Below, in pieces: positions 18,631-27,243 of a stretch of 64,000 nucleotides of DNA. The stretch is from contig CACYWP010000004.1 in NCBI GenBank assembly GCA_902778135.1, positions 111,742-175,741 of the forward strand, in the 5' to 3' direction. The position numbers were made by a program, and so were the translations under genes. The notes beneath the pieces are model-generated. The model worked only from the letters and a program-made list of their open reading frames with translations, was not told the DNA's origin and did not search any database. Numbering within the stretch: the stretch's first letter is position 1; each line of letters begins with the position of its first letter. The stretch comes from an uncultured Coriobacteriaceae bacterium. GTDB taxonomy: Bacteria > Actinomycetota > Coriobacteriia > Coriobacteriales > Atopobiaceae.

Positions 18631-20961
18631 CTAGACCAGGGGCTTGTAGAAATGATCGGTCAGACAGACGATCTGGGGGTAGGTGCGCAGCAGGTAGGAA
18701 CGCTTGCTGCCATTGGACAGGGCTGGTCGCTCGATGTCCAGGGTCAGGTCGTCGGGCCCCAGCCGCCGCATGACCAGCGAGGGGGACTGCTGGACCACCG
18801 CCAGTCCGCGCGTCCGCGCCTCCAGGCACAGCAGCGTCCCCCACAGGTCGCCGGGCGCATCGGTGCGGACGCCGCCCAGCTCGTCGTAGGTCTCGCGGGA
18901 CAGCATCAGGCAGTCGGTCGTGCCGGCCGTCACCTGGTGCGGCAGCACGGTGATGGCGCGGTCCGCGTTGAAGCTGTGGTAGAAGTAGCGGTTGAGCACG
19001 AAGAAGTTGCCCTCGTGGAAGTTCATGCCGTTGTGCTGGTTGGTGCCGTCGGGCAGGATCGACTTGGGCGAGGCGATGGCCACGTCGGGTCGCATCGCCA
19101 CGGCCGCGAGCTGCTGCAGCGAGGCGAGGTCGCACATCGTCACGCCGGCGGCCAGCAAGAGCAGATAGTCGCCCGTCGCCTGGCGGATGCCCTCGGCCAG
19201 CAGTCGGGCGGTGTCGTCGGCATCGGCCGTGGTGCCGCAGGTCACGATCTGCAGGTCCTCGATTCCCAGGGCCTCGAGCGACGCAACGGTCTCCTCCGTC
19301 AGCCCCTCGTCGGCGCCAGGGGCCACGACGGCGCTGACGCTGGGCAGCTCGACCCCCTCATAGACGGGGACGTAGCAGTGCGGCGACTTGGGCAGGTCGT
19401 CCAGGCGCACATGCAGGCCCAGCCGGTCGAAGTGGCTCTGGATGGCCAGGCGTCCCGCAATCAGCGACTCGGGCTTGGCCTCGCCGTCGGCAGCCGTGGA
19501 CAGCGCGTGAATGCGCCAGTGGTACAGCATGCGGCGGGCGTGGTAGACGTTGCGCGCGATTTCGCCCGCGGCCAGGGCCAGGCGGTGGTCCTGGGCGCCG
19601 TCCAGCTCCGCCGTCGGTCGTGGCAGCTGGTCGATGACGCTGCGGCGGACGGTCAGCAGATGGCAGACGTAGTTGTTGGTCTCCAGGAAGAACGGGTCCC
19701 AGTCGGGCTTGTAGAACGGCTCGATGTAGTGCCCGTCCAGCAGCTTGTCCTCGTCGCAGTAGAGCAGGTCGGTCGTGGGGTAGTCGTTGATGCCGCGCAC
19801 GTACCAGTAGAGCAGCTCGGGCTCCAGCAGGTCGTCGTGGTCGAAGAAGCTGATGAAGTCTCCGGTGGCCGCGTCGACGCCCGCGTTGGTGTTCTCGGTG
19901 ATGCCCAGGTTGTGGTCCAGCGTCACCACGCGCACGCGCGGCTCCCGGGCGGCGAGGTCGGACACCGCCTGGGCGAGGTCGGCGTCCTCGGGCGTGGAGT
20001 TGACCAGCACCAGCTCCCAGTTGGGATAGGTCTGGGCCAGCACGGAGTCGGCCATGTCATGGAAGAAGTCGATCGGCGTGTGGTAGAGCGGCACGACGAT
20101 GGAGAAGGTGGGCTGAATGGCAAAGTCGGCCGAGGTCCTGCGCTGCACCTCGCGCTCGCGCTCGGGAGCGCGGGTCGCGTTCAGCCATGCCTCGTAGTCG
20201 GGGTCGGGACCCTCGTAGCCCAGCACCACCGGGTGCCAGGCGTCGAACATCTGGCGCATCTCGTGCGGCTGCGCGCAGGTGAAGTTGGCCGACAGGGGGC
20301 TGTCGGGACACGAGGCGTGCAGGCAGAACCAGGGGTTGCACTGGGCGATGGGCAGTGAGTACTGCACCGCGCGGTAGTGGATGCCCGGGTAGTGCGGGAA
20401 CTCCTCGACGTCGTCGCCCAGCAGGACCGGCTCTCCCACGACGATGGAAGACCCGTCGGGTCCCAGGACCTCCAGCTCCACTGGCAGCTGCCCGTCGGCG
20501 GGGTCGTAGAGCGAGAAGAAGACCAGCAGGTGCAGCAGGTCGGCGTTGTCCTCGCGTGCGATGAGGCGCAGCGGCCAGACGACCAGCTCGTCGGTCGAGG
20601 GCTCGGCGTCGCAGTTGCGCAGGGTTGCGATGCGCGGGTTGTGCAGGAGGGTGTTGGCCTGGGAGCGCAGCTTGGCGATGTGGGCATCGATGCGGTGGTC
20701 CTCCTGCGCCACCGTCGTGCCGTCGTCGTTGACCGCGCGGATGGTGACGTCCTGGGCGACGGCGAGCGCCGGCACGATCAGGGCCTTGGATCCGTCATCA
20801 AGGGTGTGCACCTTTGCGGGAATGACATGATCGTCGCGCGTGCGCGACTCGGCCTCCCACACGGGTGCGTCGATATCGGTCTCTATCAGGGAAAAGACCT
20901 TGCCGTTTCCGCGTGTGGTGGTGCCCAGGCGGATGGGGCGCGAAGACTTGTCGTTGGGCAT
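18631..20961 (-). CDS. Tandem GT2 glycosyltransferase with a degenerate second domain
   Basis: The 776-aa product is the first gene of the minus-strand glycosyltransferase operon. GT2 module one is intact (FSIVVPLYHTPIDF near 285, FFDHDDLLEPE near 372). Module two, from about 543, still has the fold pattern (GDYLLLLAAGV, then ASPKSILPDGTNQHNG). However, where the paralogues have LNND it has LAAG near 599, so the metal-binding Asp is missing and this half is probably inactive or structural. GAAGGGG just upstream supports ATG 20961, rather than an in-frame start at 21066. The N-terminal domain resembles that of the next gene (TRGNGKVF versus TRGSGKVF), suggesting duplication. Confidence 0.85.
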   Translation of the reverse strand: MPNDKSSRPIRLGTTTRGNGKVFSLIETDIDAPVWEAESRTRDDHVIPAKVHTLDDGSKALIVPALAVAQDVTIRAVNDDGTTVAQEDHRIDAHIAKLRSQANTLLHNPRIATLRNCDAEPSTDELVVWPLRLIAREDNADLLHLLVFFSLYDPADGQLPVELEVLGPDGSSIVVGEPVLLGDDVEEFPHYPGIHYRAVQYSLPIAQCNPWFCLHASCPDSPLSANFTCAQPHEMRQMFDAWHPVVLGYEGPDPDYEAWLNATRAPEREREVQRRTSADFAIQPTFSIVVPLYHTPIDFFHDMADSVLAQTYPNWELVLVNSTPEDADLAQAVSDLAAREPRVRVVTLDHNLGITENTNAGVDAATGDFISFFDHDDLLEPELLYWYVRGINDYPTTDLLYCDEDKLLDGHYIEPFYKPDWDPFFLETNNYVCHLLTVRRSVIDQLPRPTAELDGAQDHRLALAAGEIARNVYHARRMLYHWRIHALSTAADGEAKPESLIAGRLAIQSHFDRLGLHVRLDDLPKSPHCYVPVYEGVELPSVSAVVAPGADEGLTEETVASLEALGIEDLQIVTCGTTADADDTARLLAEGIRQATGDYLLLLAAGVTMCDLASLQQLAAVAMRPDVAIASPKSILPDGTNQHNGMNFHEGNFFVLNRYFYHSFNADRAITVLPHQVTAGTTDCLMLSRETYDELGGVRTDAPGDLWGTLLCLEARTRGLAVVQQSPSLVMRRLGPDDLTLDIERPALSNGSKRSYLLRTYPQIVCLTDHFYKPLV

Positions 20962-21673
20962 GGGGACCCCTTCAATGCGTCGGCAACTGTTTGCACACAG
21001 GCCATGATACCTGTTGCCCGCCACATGCCGAAGGGGCGCTCGGAATGTCCACCCATACGGTCGCACTCGGATGGGTTGCTGATCGCGGGCGTGCGGGACC
21101 TCCTTGGGCCTTCGTGAAAGGCCGTCCCGCCTCAGGTCGAGACTTCAGGTGCCGCTGTCTGCGTTTCGAGGAGCGGCCCGTTCTCCCTTGCGCAGAATAC
21201 GGTCTTTTCTGCGCAGGAGGGAACGCAAACAACGCAAGTCACTCGTTGGCAACGGCTCAAAGCGCAGACAAAGCGGATGGAGCTCCCGTTTCTCTCCCCA
21301 AAGAGCGCAGACAACGCAAGCAGGGCGCTGTCGCCCGCCACCCGCACCGGCCTCGGACATTGTCTGCGCTTTCCCAGGCGGGAAACGGCGTTTTGGTGGC
21401 GCTGTCTGCGTTTTGCTACGTCCCCGCCAAGCACCTTTCGTTGTCTGCGCTTTGGGCGGCGCAGACAATGGCATATTCTGCGCAGCTCGAAAACGTGCCC
21501 AACAGCAAGCGCAGACAACGTAATCGGCTTTGGTGCCTATATAGGCACAGACCCTACCTCCTGTCCTTGCAGGGTGGTGCAGTGACTGTGGTTGCTTGAC
21601 AGGCACGTCCGAATCGGCCCTCCGACGTGCGAGAATAGACGCTCATGAGAACGGTCGGACGCTCGGGAGGACC
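20962..21673. other. Repeat-rich 712-bp intergenic region between divergent genes
   Basis: This gap separates the glycosyltransferase operon (minus) from the C1A peptidase gene (plus) and must hold both promoters. Open frames here encode low-complexity RRQ/AQTT strings produced by the repeated CGCAGACAA motif, so I call no gene. The repeats are listed separately. Confidence 0.7.
21155..21520. repeat. Dispersed TTGTCTGCGC motif cluster (family 2)
   Basis: About eleven copies of the core GTCTGCG/CGCAGAC or its variant CGCAGAATA occur in both orientations within 366 bp (for example near 21155, 21261, 21304, 21359, 21402, 21440, 21460 and 21509). A hairpin CTTGCGCAGAA...TTCTGCGCAGG lies near 21190-21218. 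A reverse-oriented homologue of that hairpin occurs at 34289-34319. Confidence 0.75.
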
Positions 21674-23989
21674 ATGGGAGGACCTGCAGACAAGAGGGGT
21701 GCTTGGGTGCGCTTGCTGCTTGCGCTGGCATGCATGCTAGCGCTGTCGGTTGCCACCCTGCCGACGCCGGCTCTTGCGGTGGGTTATGCCACCGATGGGC
21801 CCGTGGTGACAGGGGATGGGGAAATCGCAGGTACGGGCTTCGTGCCCAGTGCCGAGCCAGTGCTGAGCATCCATGACGGGTCCCCGGCGGGTCCCCTGCA
21901 GCTGCGCTCCCCGTCACTTCCCGCCACATACAGCTCGGTGGATGCCGGCGCGGTCACCGCCCCGAAGAACCAAGGTTCGCACAACACCTGCTGGGTCTTC
22001 TCGACGCTGGGGTCCCTCGAGGCCCACGCGCTGGCGAACGGCGTGCTGCCTGGCGAGGATGCGACGACGCTCGACCTCTCCGAGCGCCACCTGGCCTACT
22101 TCACCTACACCACCCAGCCAGATCCGCTGGGAAACACTGCCGGGGACTCCACGAGCGCGCGCAACGGAACGTATCTGTCCGTTGGCGGCAATGACACGAT
22201 GGTCACCTACGCGCTGGCCTCGTGGATGGGTGTCGCGCAGGAGAACGCCCTGCCCACCTACGATGAGCTGCGCACCAGCTACGTCTCCTCGCGCCACAGC
22301 GAGTTCGACCTGGACAACGGCCTTTCGCACAGCATCGACCACTTGCACCTCTCCGGCATGCGGCGCATTGCCATGTCTGATGTCGACGACGTCAAGCAGG
22401 CCATCTTCGACCATGGGGCCGTGTCGGCGTCGGTCTACTTCGGTGGCAACCGCTACCAGTACCTGGACTCCAAGAATTTTGCCATGAACGTCCAGGGTAC
22501 GGGCCTGTCGGCCAACCACGCGATCCTGGTGGTGGGTTGGGACGACGCCTATCCGGTCGAGAACTTCAAGGACTGGCCGTCGCGTCCCGGTGCGTGGCTC
22601 GTGCGCAACAGCTGGGGTGCGGACTGGGGCAACGGCGGCTACTTCTGGGTCTCCTACGAGGACCAGGTCATGTCCAAGGGCAACGCCTACCTCTTCATGG
22701 GCGAGCCCGCCGAAAACTTGGACAACATCTACCAGTACGACGGCTCGTCCTCGATGTTCTACAACTACGTCGAGACGGGTGGCGCCATCGCCAACGTCTA
22801 CACCGCCCAGGCCAACCCGGACGGTGCCGAGGAGCTGGCGGGGGTGGGCCTATCCCTCAGCGACGTCAACGTGCAGTATCAGGTCCAGGTCTACGTGGGG
22901 CTGCGCGACGAGACCGACCCCACCAGCGGCGACCCCCAGCTGGCAACGCCCCTGACGGGCACCACCAGCTACGAGGGCTACTACACCATCGAGCTGCCCG
23001 AGCCGGTGGTCCTGGAACAGGGCGAGACCTTCTCGGTGGTGGTCCGTCTGTCGAAGGACACCGGCGAGATGGTGGCCTACGACGTCGATCGTTCGGCCAG
23101 CTACAGCTGGGTAAGCTTTGTCAACGACGTGGCTTCGGGCCAGAGCTTCGAACAGGACCGCCTCGGCGAGTCCTGGGAGGACCTCTCCGACTCGCCGCAG
23201 ATCCACCCGTATCAGAGTTGCGACCGCGAAGACGAGTCGCAGTGCTCGGCGCGCCTGAAGGTCTTCACCAACAACGTCGGCGGCGACACCCCGCGGCCCC
23301 CGCGCCACACCTACCGGCTGTCGTTGAGCCCGGAGGACCGCGGAACCATCACGTCCACGATCGCACCCCTGCTCGTCACGAGGACCTATGCCACCACGGT
23401 CGTCGAAGGCGCGACCGACACCCTGCTGGCGACTCCGGACGCGGGCTACGTCTTCGTGCGCTGGGAGGACGGCGAGGGCAACGTGCTGGGCACCGACGAG
23501 ACCTACACCCTGAGGATCGACGCCGACATCCAGGTGGTCGCGGTCTTCGAGGAGCAGGCCCCGCGACCCATCTACCGCATGTACAACGGGCGTACGTCCG
23601 AGCACCTCTACACCACCAGCAAGACCGAGTACGGCATGTGCGGCAAGGGGGCCTATGCGGACTGGCGTGCCGAGGGCATCGCTTGGTACGCGCCGGTGAT
23701 ATCGACGACGCCGGTCTACCGCCTGTACAACCACATCAGCGGCGACCACCACTACACGACCAGCCTGGGAGAGAAGCGCTCGCTGCTGGAGTCGGGGGAC
23801 TGGCGCGACGAGGGAACGGCATTCTACTCGGATGACGCGCAGCGCGTGGCCCTGTACCGCGTGTACAATCGCGGCCTGCGCCGCGGCCAGCACCACTACA
23901 CGGCAAACGCCGCAGAGCGCGACACGCTGGTGGCGAATCACGGCTGGTTCGACGAGGGGGTCGGCTTCTACGGGGCACGGGCTCGCTAG
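21674..23989 (+). CDS. Secreted papain-family (C1A) cysteine peptidase with C-terminal DUF5648-like repeats
   Basis: The 771-aa preprotein has a signal peptide (about 1-34, ending TPALAVG). The C1A domain carries Cys106 in NQGSHNTCWVFS, His282 in SANHAILVVGWDD and Asn312 in VRNSWGADWGNGGYFWVSY, a complete catalytic set. A beta domain like the lectin-like module of bacterial C1 peptidases follows. Next comes an InlB-B-like domain (about 543-630, ending VQVVAVFEEQ), then three RxYN...H.YTT repeats (about 630-771) resembling DUF5648. It probably degrades extracellular host or bacterial protein while held at the surface; anchoring by the C-terminal repeats is inference. ATG 21674 is chosen because GGGAGG (21665-21670) precedes it and the signal peptide starts there, although the spacing is short. 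Confidence 0.87.
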   Translation: MGGPADKRGAWVRLLLALACMLALSVATLPTPALAVGYATDGPVVTGDGEIAGTGFVPSAEPVLSIHDGSPAGPLQLRSPSLPATYSSVDAGAVTAPKNQGSHNTCWVFSTLGSLEAHALANGVLPGEDATTLDLSERHLAYFTYTTQPDPLGNTAGDSTSARNGTYLSVGGNDTMVTYALASWMGVAQENALPTYDELRTSYVSSRHSEFDLDNGLSHSIDHLHLSGMRRIAMSDVDDVKQAIFDHGAVSASVYFGGNRYQYLDSKNFAMNVQGTGLSANHAILVVGWDDAYPVENFKDWPSRPGAWLVRNSWGADWGNGGYFWVSYEDQVMSKGNAYLFMGEPAENLDNIYQYDGSSSMFYNYVETGGAIANVYTAQANPDGAEELAGVGLSLSDVNVQYQVQVYVGLRDETDPTSGDPQLATPLTGTTSYEGYYTIELPEPVVLEQGETFSVVVRLSKDTGEMVAYDVDRSASYSWVSFVNDVASGQSFEQDRLGESWEDLSDSPQIHPYQSCDREDESQCSARLKVFTNNVGGDTPRPPRHTYRLSLSPEDRGTITSTIAPLLVTRTYATTVVEGATDTLLATPDAGYVFVRWEDGEGNVLGTDETYTLRIDADIQVVAVFEEQAPRPIYRMYNGRTSEHLYTTSKTEYGMCGKGAYADWRAEGIAWYAPVISTTPVYRLYNHISGDHHYTTSLGEKRSLLESGDWRDEGTAFYSDDAQRVALYRVYNRGLRRGQHHYTANAAERDTLVANHGWFDEGVGFYGARAR

Positions 23990-24127
23990 CCGTCGCGAGG
24001 CGTGCGGACAGGTGTGGTACGCCCTCGGGCTTCCGTCTGGGGCATGCTCCTTGCTCCTGCACTAGAATGGGTGCGCACTCGAGGGAGTACGAGAGTGGCA
24101 TTGGCATCGAACGAAAGGCAGTTGCGC

Positions 24128-25828
24128 ATGGGTATGGGAAAGCATGCAAAGCCGGCGACAGACGGACCTGCGTCGGCAGGCAAGCCGACGCCACGGGGAA
24201 CGCTGGTGCGCATTGCGCTGCTCCTCATCCTGAAGTATGCGTTTCCGCTGGTCGCGCTGGGTGTCGGTTCGTATCTGCTGCACGACTGGCGGTACCTGCT
24301 GGCCGGCGCCCTCGAGCTTGCGGCCATCTTCCTCTCCACCAACTGGTTGGCACGAAAGAGCGCCCTGCTGGGCAGCCTGGTCAACGGTCTGCTGATGCTG
24401 GTGTTCAACGTCCAGGCCGTGGTGCTGGTGTTTGCCTCCGGCTACATCACTCCGATCATGCTGTCCAACATATTCAACATCCAGGACCTCGTCGGCAAGG
24501 CGGCGCTGTATGTGTCCGGTGCCGTGCTGGCCTTCGTGCTCAGCTTCCTGCCCATCGCGGGCGTTGGCCCGCAGGTGCTGCTGCGATTCCTGCCGGCACT
24601 GGCGCTGGCGGCTGCCTGCGAGGCGGCCGCCTGCCTGGGCGTCGGCATGGACTATGGTCCGATGGCAAGCACCGTCCAGCTGGTGGATGCGTGGAACAGC
24701 TACCAGCAGGCCATAAGCGAGCTGAGCGGTTCGGAGACGGGCGTGGACCCGACCACGACCCCCTACTTCCACGACGACGTCCCCGGTGGCGTCGACCGGC
24801 CCGCGTCCCTGCCATCCCAGCCCAACGTTATCGCCATCTTCGTCGAGGGCCTCTCGCAGCAGATCGTGGACGACCCGCGTGGCATCATGCCCCGTGTGGC
24901 GTCCTATGAGGGCCGCTCGCTCAACTTCACCGGCTACTACAACCACACTGCGGCGACCTTCCGCGCGCTGAACGGCCAGCTCTACTCCGGATACCAGCTG
25001 AACGATTTGGATGCCAACGCGCTGATACCCATCCAGGCCATCCTGCGCGTCCAGGGCTACCACACGACGCTGATCAATACCGAGCCGTACTACGACAGCT
25101 GGACGGACTTTCTGGGCTACATGGATTTCGACGAGATGGTGGGCGAGAGCAGCACGGGAACCTACTCGATTCCCGGCACGAGCGACGGTGCCAAGATGTC
25201 CGACGGCGAGGCATTCCAGACCCTGCGTGACGTCGTCGAGCGGGAGCACGGGAGCGGCTCGCCGTTCTTCGTCGCGATGTACACCTTCGGAACGCATGCC
25301 TCGCTCGACTCCCCCGAGGAGCGATTCGGCAATGGCTCCAGCCCCATGCTCAACAAGTTCTACAACTGCGACTACCAGTTCGGCCAGTTCATGGACTGGT
25401 TCGAGGGCAGCGAGCTTGCCGATGACACCGTCGTCGTCTTCACGGCCGACCATGCCGCCTACTCGGAGCTGGACTTCACCACGGCCTTCCCCGACTACCA
25501 GCGCGACCATTACTTCTGCGACGAGATACCCTGCTTCTACTACTACCGCGGCATCGAGCCGGCCATGGTGGACGCGAACGGTCGCACGACCCTGGACTTT
25601 GCGCCGACCCTGCTCGACTATCTGGACGTCAGCGGGCCCAACTGCTTCCTGGGACGCTCCCTGTTCCTGGACGACGACCCCGACGACCTGGACACGGTCT
25701 ACTTCGACGGCAACATGCTGAGCACCTCGACCGGCGGCACGATCGAGCGTCCCGAGGGGGCGGACTCCGGGGTGCTGCTGGACCAGATCCGCGACTATCT
25801 GTCGTACGCGCGCATCCCGCTGGACTGA
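24128..25828 (+). CDS. LTA-synthase/sulfatase-fold membrane phosphotransferase
   Basis: The 566-aa protein has about five N-terminal TM helices and an extracellular alkaline-phosphatase/sulfatase-like domain from about residue 232 (NVIAIFVEGLSQQ). Family metal and nucleophile positions appear as Glu240 (VEG), a candidate nucleophile Thr277 in AATFRALNGQLYSG, and Asp441-His442 in FTADHAAY. LtaS-type enzymes transfer glycerol phosphate from phosphatidylglycerol to glycans or lipids; others move phosphoethanolamine. The donor here cannot be told from sequence. Start ATG 24128 has AAAGG about 9 nt upstream. It is 138 bp after the C1A peptidase and on the same strand. REP-like repeats follow it. 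A teichoic-acid-like or wall-glycan decoration role fits the neighbourhood. Confidence 0.82.
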   Translation: MGMGKHAKPATDGPASAGKPTPRGTLVRIALLLILKYAFPLVALGVGSYLLHDWRYLLAGALELAAIFLSTNWLARKSALLGSLVNGLLMLVFNVQAVVLVFASGYITPIMLSNIFNIQDLVGKAALYVSGAVLAFVLSFLPIAGVGPQVLLRFLPALALAAACEAAACLGVGMDYGPMASTVQLVDAWNSYQQAISELSGSETGVDPTTTPYFHDDVPGGVDRPASLPSQPNVIAIFVEGLSQQIVDDPRGIMPRVASYEGRSLNFTGYYNHTAATFRALNGQLYSGYQLNDLDANALIPIQAILRVQGYHTTLINTEPYYDSWTDFLGYMDFDEMVGESSTGTYSIPGTSDGAKMSDGEAFQTLRDVVEREHGSGSPFFVAMYTFGTHASLDSPEERFGNGSSPMLNKFYNCDYQFGQFMDWFEGSELADDTVVVFTADHAAYSELDFTTAFPDYQRDHYFCDEIPCFYYYRGIEPAMVDANGRTTLDFAPTLLDYLDVSGPNCFLGRSLFLDDDPDDLDTVYFDGNMLSTSTGGTIERPEGADSGVLLDQIRDYLSYARIPLD

Positions 25829-25853
25829 TAAGTAGATATCCCTGTCAGGAGGA

Positions 25854-25928
25854 TTCGACCATCTGGGACGGTTCTCCCCGGTCGAAAACCTCGCGTTCGA
25901 CCATCTGGGACGGTTCTCCCCGGTCGAA
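25854..25928. repeat. REP-like palindromes (family 1), two direct copies
   Basis: Two 33-bp copies in the same orientation lie at 25854-25886 and 25896-25928. They differ from other clusters by CCATCTGGG in place of CCGTCTGGG and by a CCCCGG centre. They lie just after the sulfatase-fold gene. Confidence 0.85.
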
Positions 25929-26078
25929 TTCCCACGCGGTTGGCCAGCCAGCAGGTGAGGGACCAGCACGGTGCGCCCGCGGGCCTGAAACGGTAGGTTG
26001 GCGCGGCACACCTGCAGGCCCATGCCTGGTGCGGTACTATTAGGGTTCGTACGACCGATGCGTGGGGAGACGGTTGGC

Positions 26079-27212
26079 ATGATCGACTTCAACGTCCCGC
26101 CCTATGTGGGCACCGAAATGGAATACGTGCGCGAGGCAGCCGCCGTCAACCACAAGATCTGTGGTGACGGCCCGTTCTCGGCCCGATGCCACCAGTGGAT
26201 GGAGCAGCGCTTCGGCGCGCGCAAGGCCCTGCTCACCACCAGCGGCACGGCGGCGCTGGAGATGGCCGCCATCCTCTGCGACCTGCAGCCGGGTGACGAG
26301 GTCATCCTGCCCAGCTTTACCTTCAGCTCGACGGCGACGGCCTTCCAGATGGTGGGAGCGACGCTGGTCTTCGTGGACATCCGTCCCGACACGATGAACA
26401 TCGACGAGACGCTGATAGAGGCGGCCATCACCAGCCGCACGCGCGTCATCGTGCCGGTGCATTACGCGGGCGTGGCCTGCGAGATGGACACCATCATGGA
26501 CATCGCCGCGCGTCACGACCTGCTGGTGGTGGAGGACGCCGCCCAGGGCGTGATGAGCACCTACAAGGGTCGTCCGCTGGGCACCATCGGGACGTTCGGT
26601 TGCTACTCGTTCCACGAGACCAAGAACTACTCGATGGGCGAGGGGGGCGCCATCCTGGTCAACGACCCCGCTTACATCGAGCGGGCCGAGATCATCCGCG
26701 AGAAGGGCACCAACCGCCAGCGATTCTTCCGCGGCCAGGTGGACAAGTACACTTGGGTCGATCGCGGCGGCTCCTACCTGCAGAGCGACATGAACGCCGC
26801 CTACCTGCTGGCCCAGTTCGAGCAGGCGGACGCCATCAATGACGACCGACTGCGCACGTGGCACGCCTACTGGGACGCGCTGCTGCCGCTGGCCGAGCGT
26901 GGTCTGATCGAGCTGCCCACGGTGCCCGAGGGATGCGTGCACAACGCGCACATGTTCTACCTGAAGTGCAAGGACCTGGACGAGCGTACCGCGTTGATCT
27001 CGCACCTCAAGCAACGCGGCGTGCTGGCGGTCTTCCACTACGTGCCGCTGCACAGCTCCCCCGCCGGAGAGGTCTTCGGACGCTTCCACGGCGAGGACGT
27101 CTACACCACGCGCGAGGGCGACCGCCTGGTGCGCCTGCCGATGTACTACGACATGCGACCCGAGGATACCCAGACGGTCATCGATGCGGTGAAGGAGTTC
27201 TACCAGGGCTGA
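26079..27212 (+). CDS. rffA: dTDP-4-amino-4,6-dideoxygalactose transaminase
   Basis: This 377-aa cytoplasmic PLP enzyme belongs to the DegT/DnrJ/EryC1/StrS family and matches the RffA/WecE pattern from the start (IDFNVPPYVGTEMEY). Other landmarks are LLTTSGTAALEMAA, EVILPSFTFSSTATAF, VVEDAAQG and the PLP lysine Lys182 in SFHETKNYSMGEGG. It would convert dTDP-4-keto-6-deoxyglucose to dTDP-4-amino-4,6-dideoxygalactose (Fuc4N). It therefore shares its substrate with RfbC, so two dTDP-sugar branches are encoded in this window. GGGGAGA 8 nt upstream supports ATG 26079 rather than the frame's first start at 25998. The L,D-transpeptidase gene starts 31 bp downstream, so they may be cotranscribed. 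Confidence 0.9.
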   Translation: MIDFNVPPYVGTEMEYVREAAAVNHKICGDGPFSARCHQWMEQRFGARKALLTTSGTAALEMAAILCDLQPGDEVILPSFTFSSTATAFQMVGATLVFVDIRPDTMNIDETLIEAAITSRTRVIVPVHYAGVACEMDTIMDIAARHDLLVVEDAAQGVMSTYKGRPLGTIGTFGCYSFHETKNYSMGEGGAILVNDPAYIERAEIIREKGTNRQRFFRGQVDKYTWVDRGGSYLQSDMNAAYLLAQFEQADAINDDRLRTWHAYWDALLPLAERGLIELPTVPEGCVHNAHMFYLKCKDLDERTALISHLKQRGVLAVFHYVPLHSSPAGEVFGRFHGEDVYTTREGDRLVRLPMYYDMRPEDTQTVIDAVKEFYQG

Positions 27213-27243
27213 CATCGGAGGCACACGCGACGGGAGGTGCGCC

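Noticed and set aside
21104..21606. Several ORFs of 100-150 codons in the repeat cluster
   Set aside because: They translate the CGCAGACAA repeats into RRQ or AQTT strings, differ by strand and frame, and lack ribosome sites.
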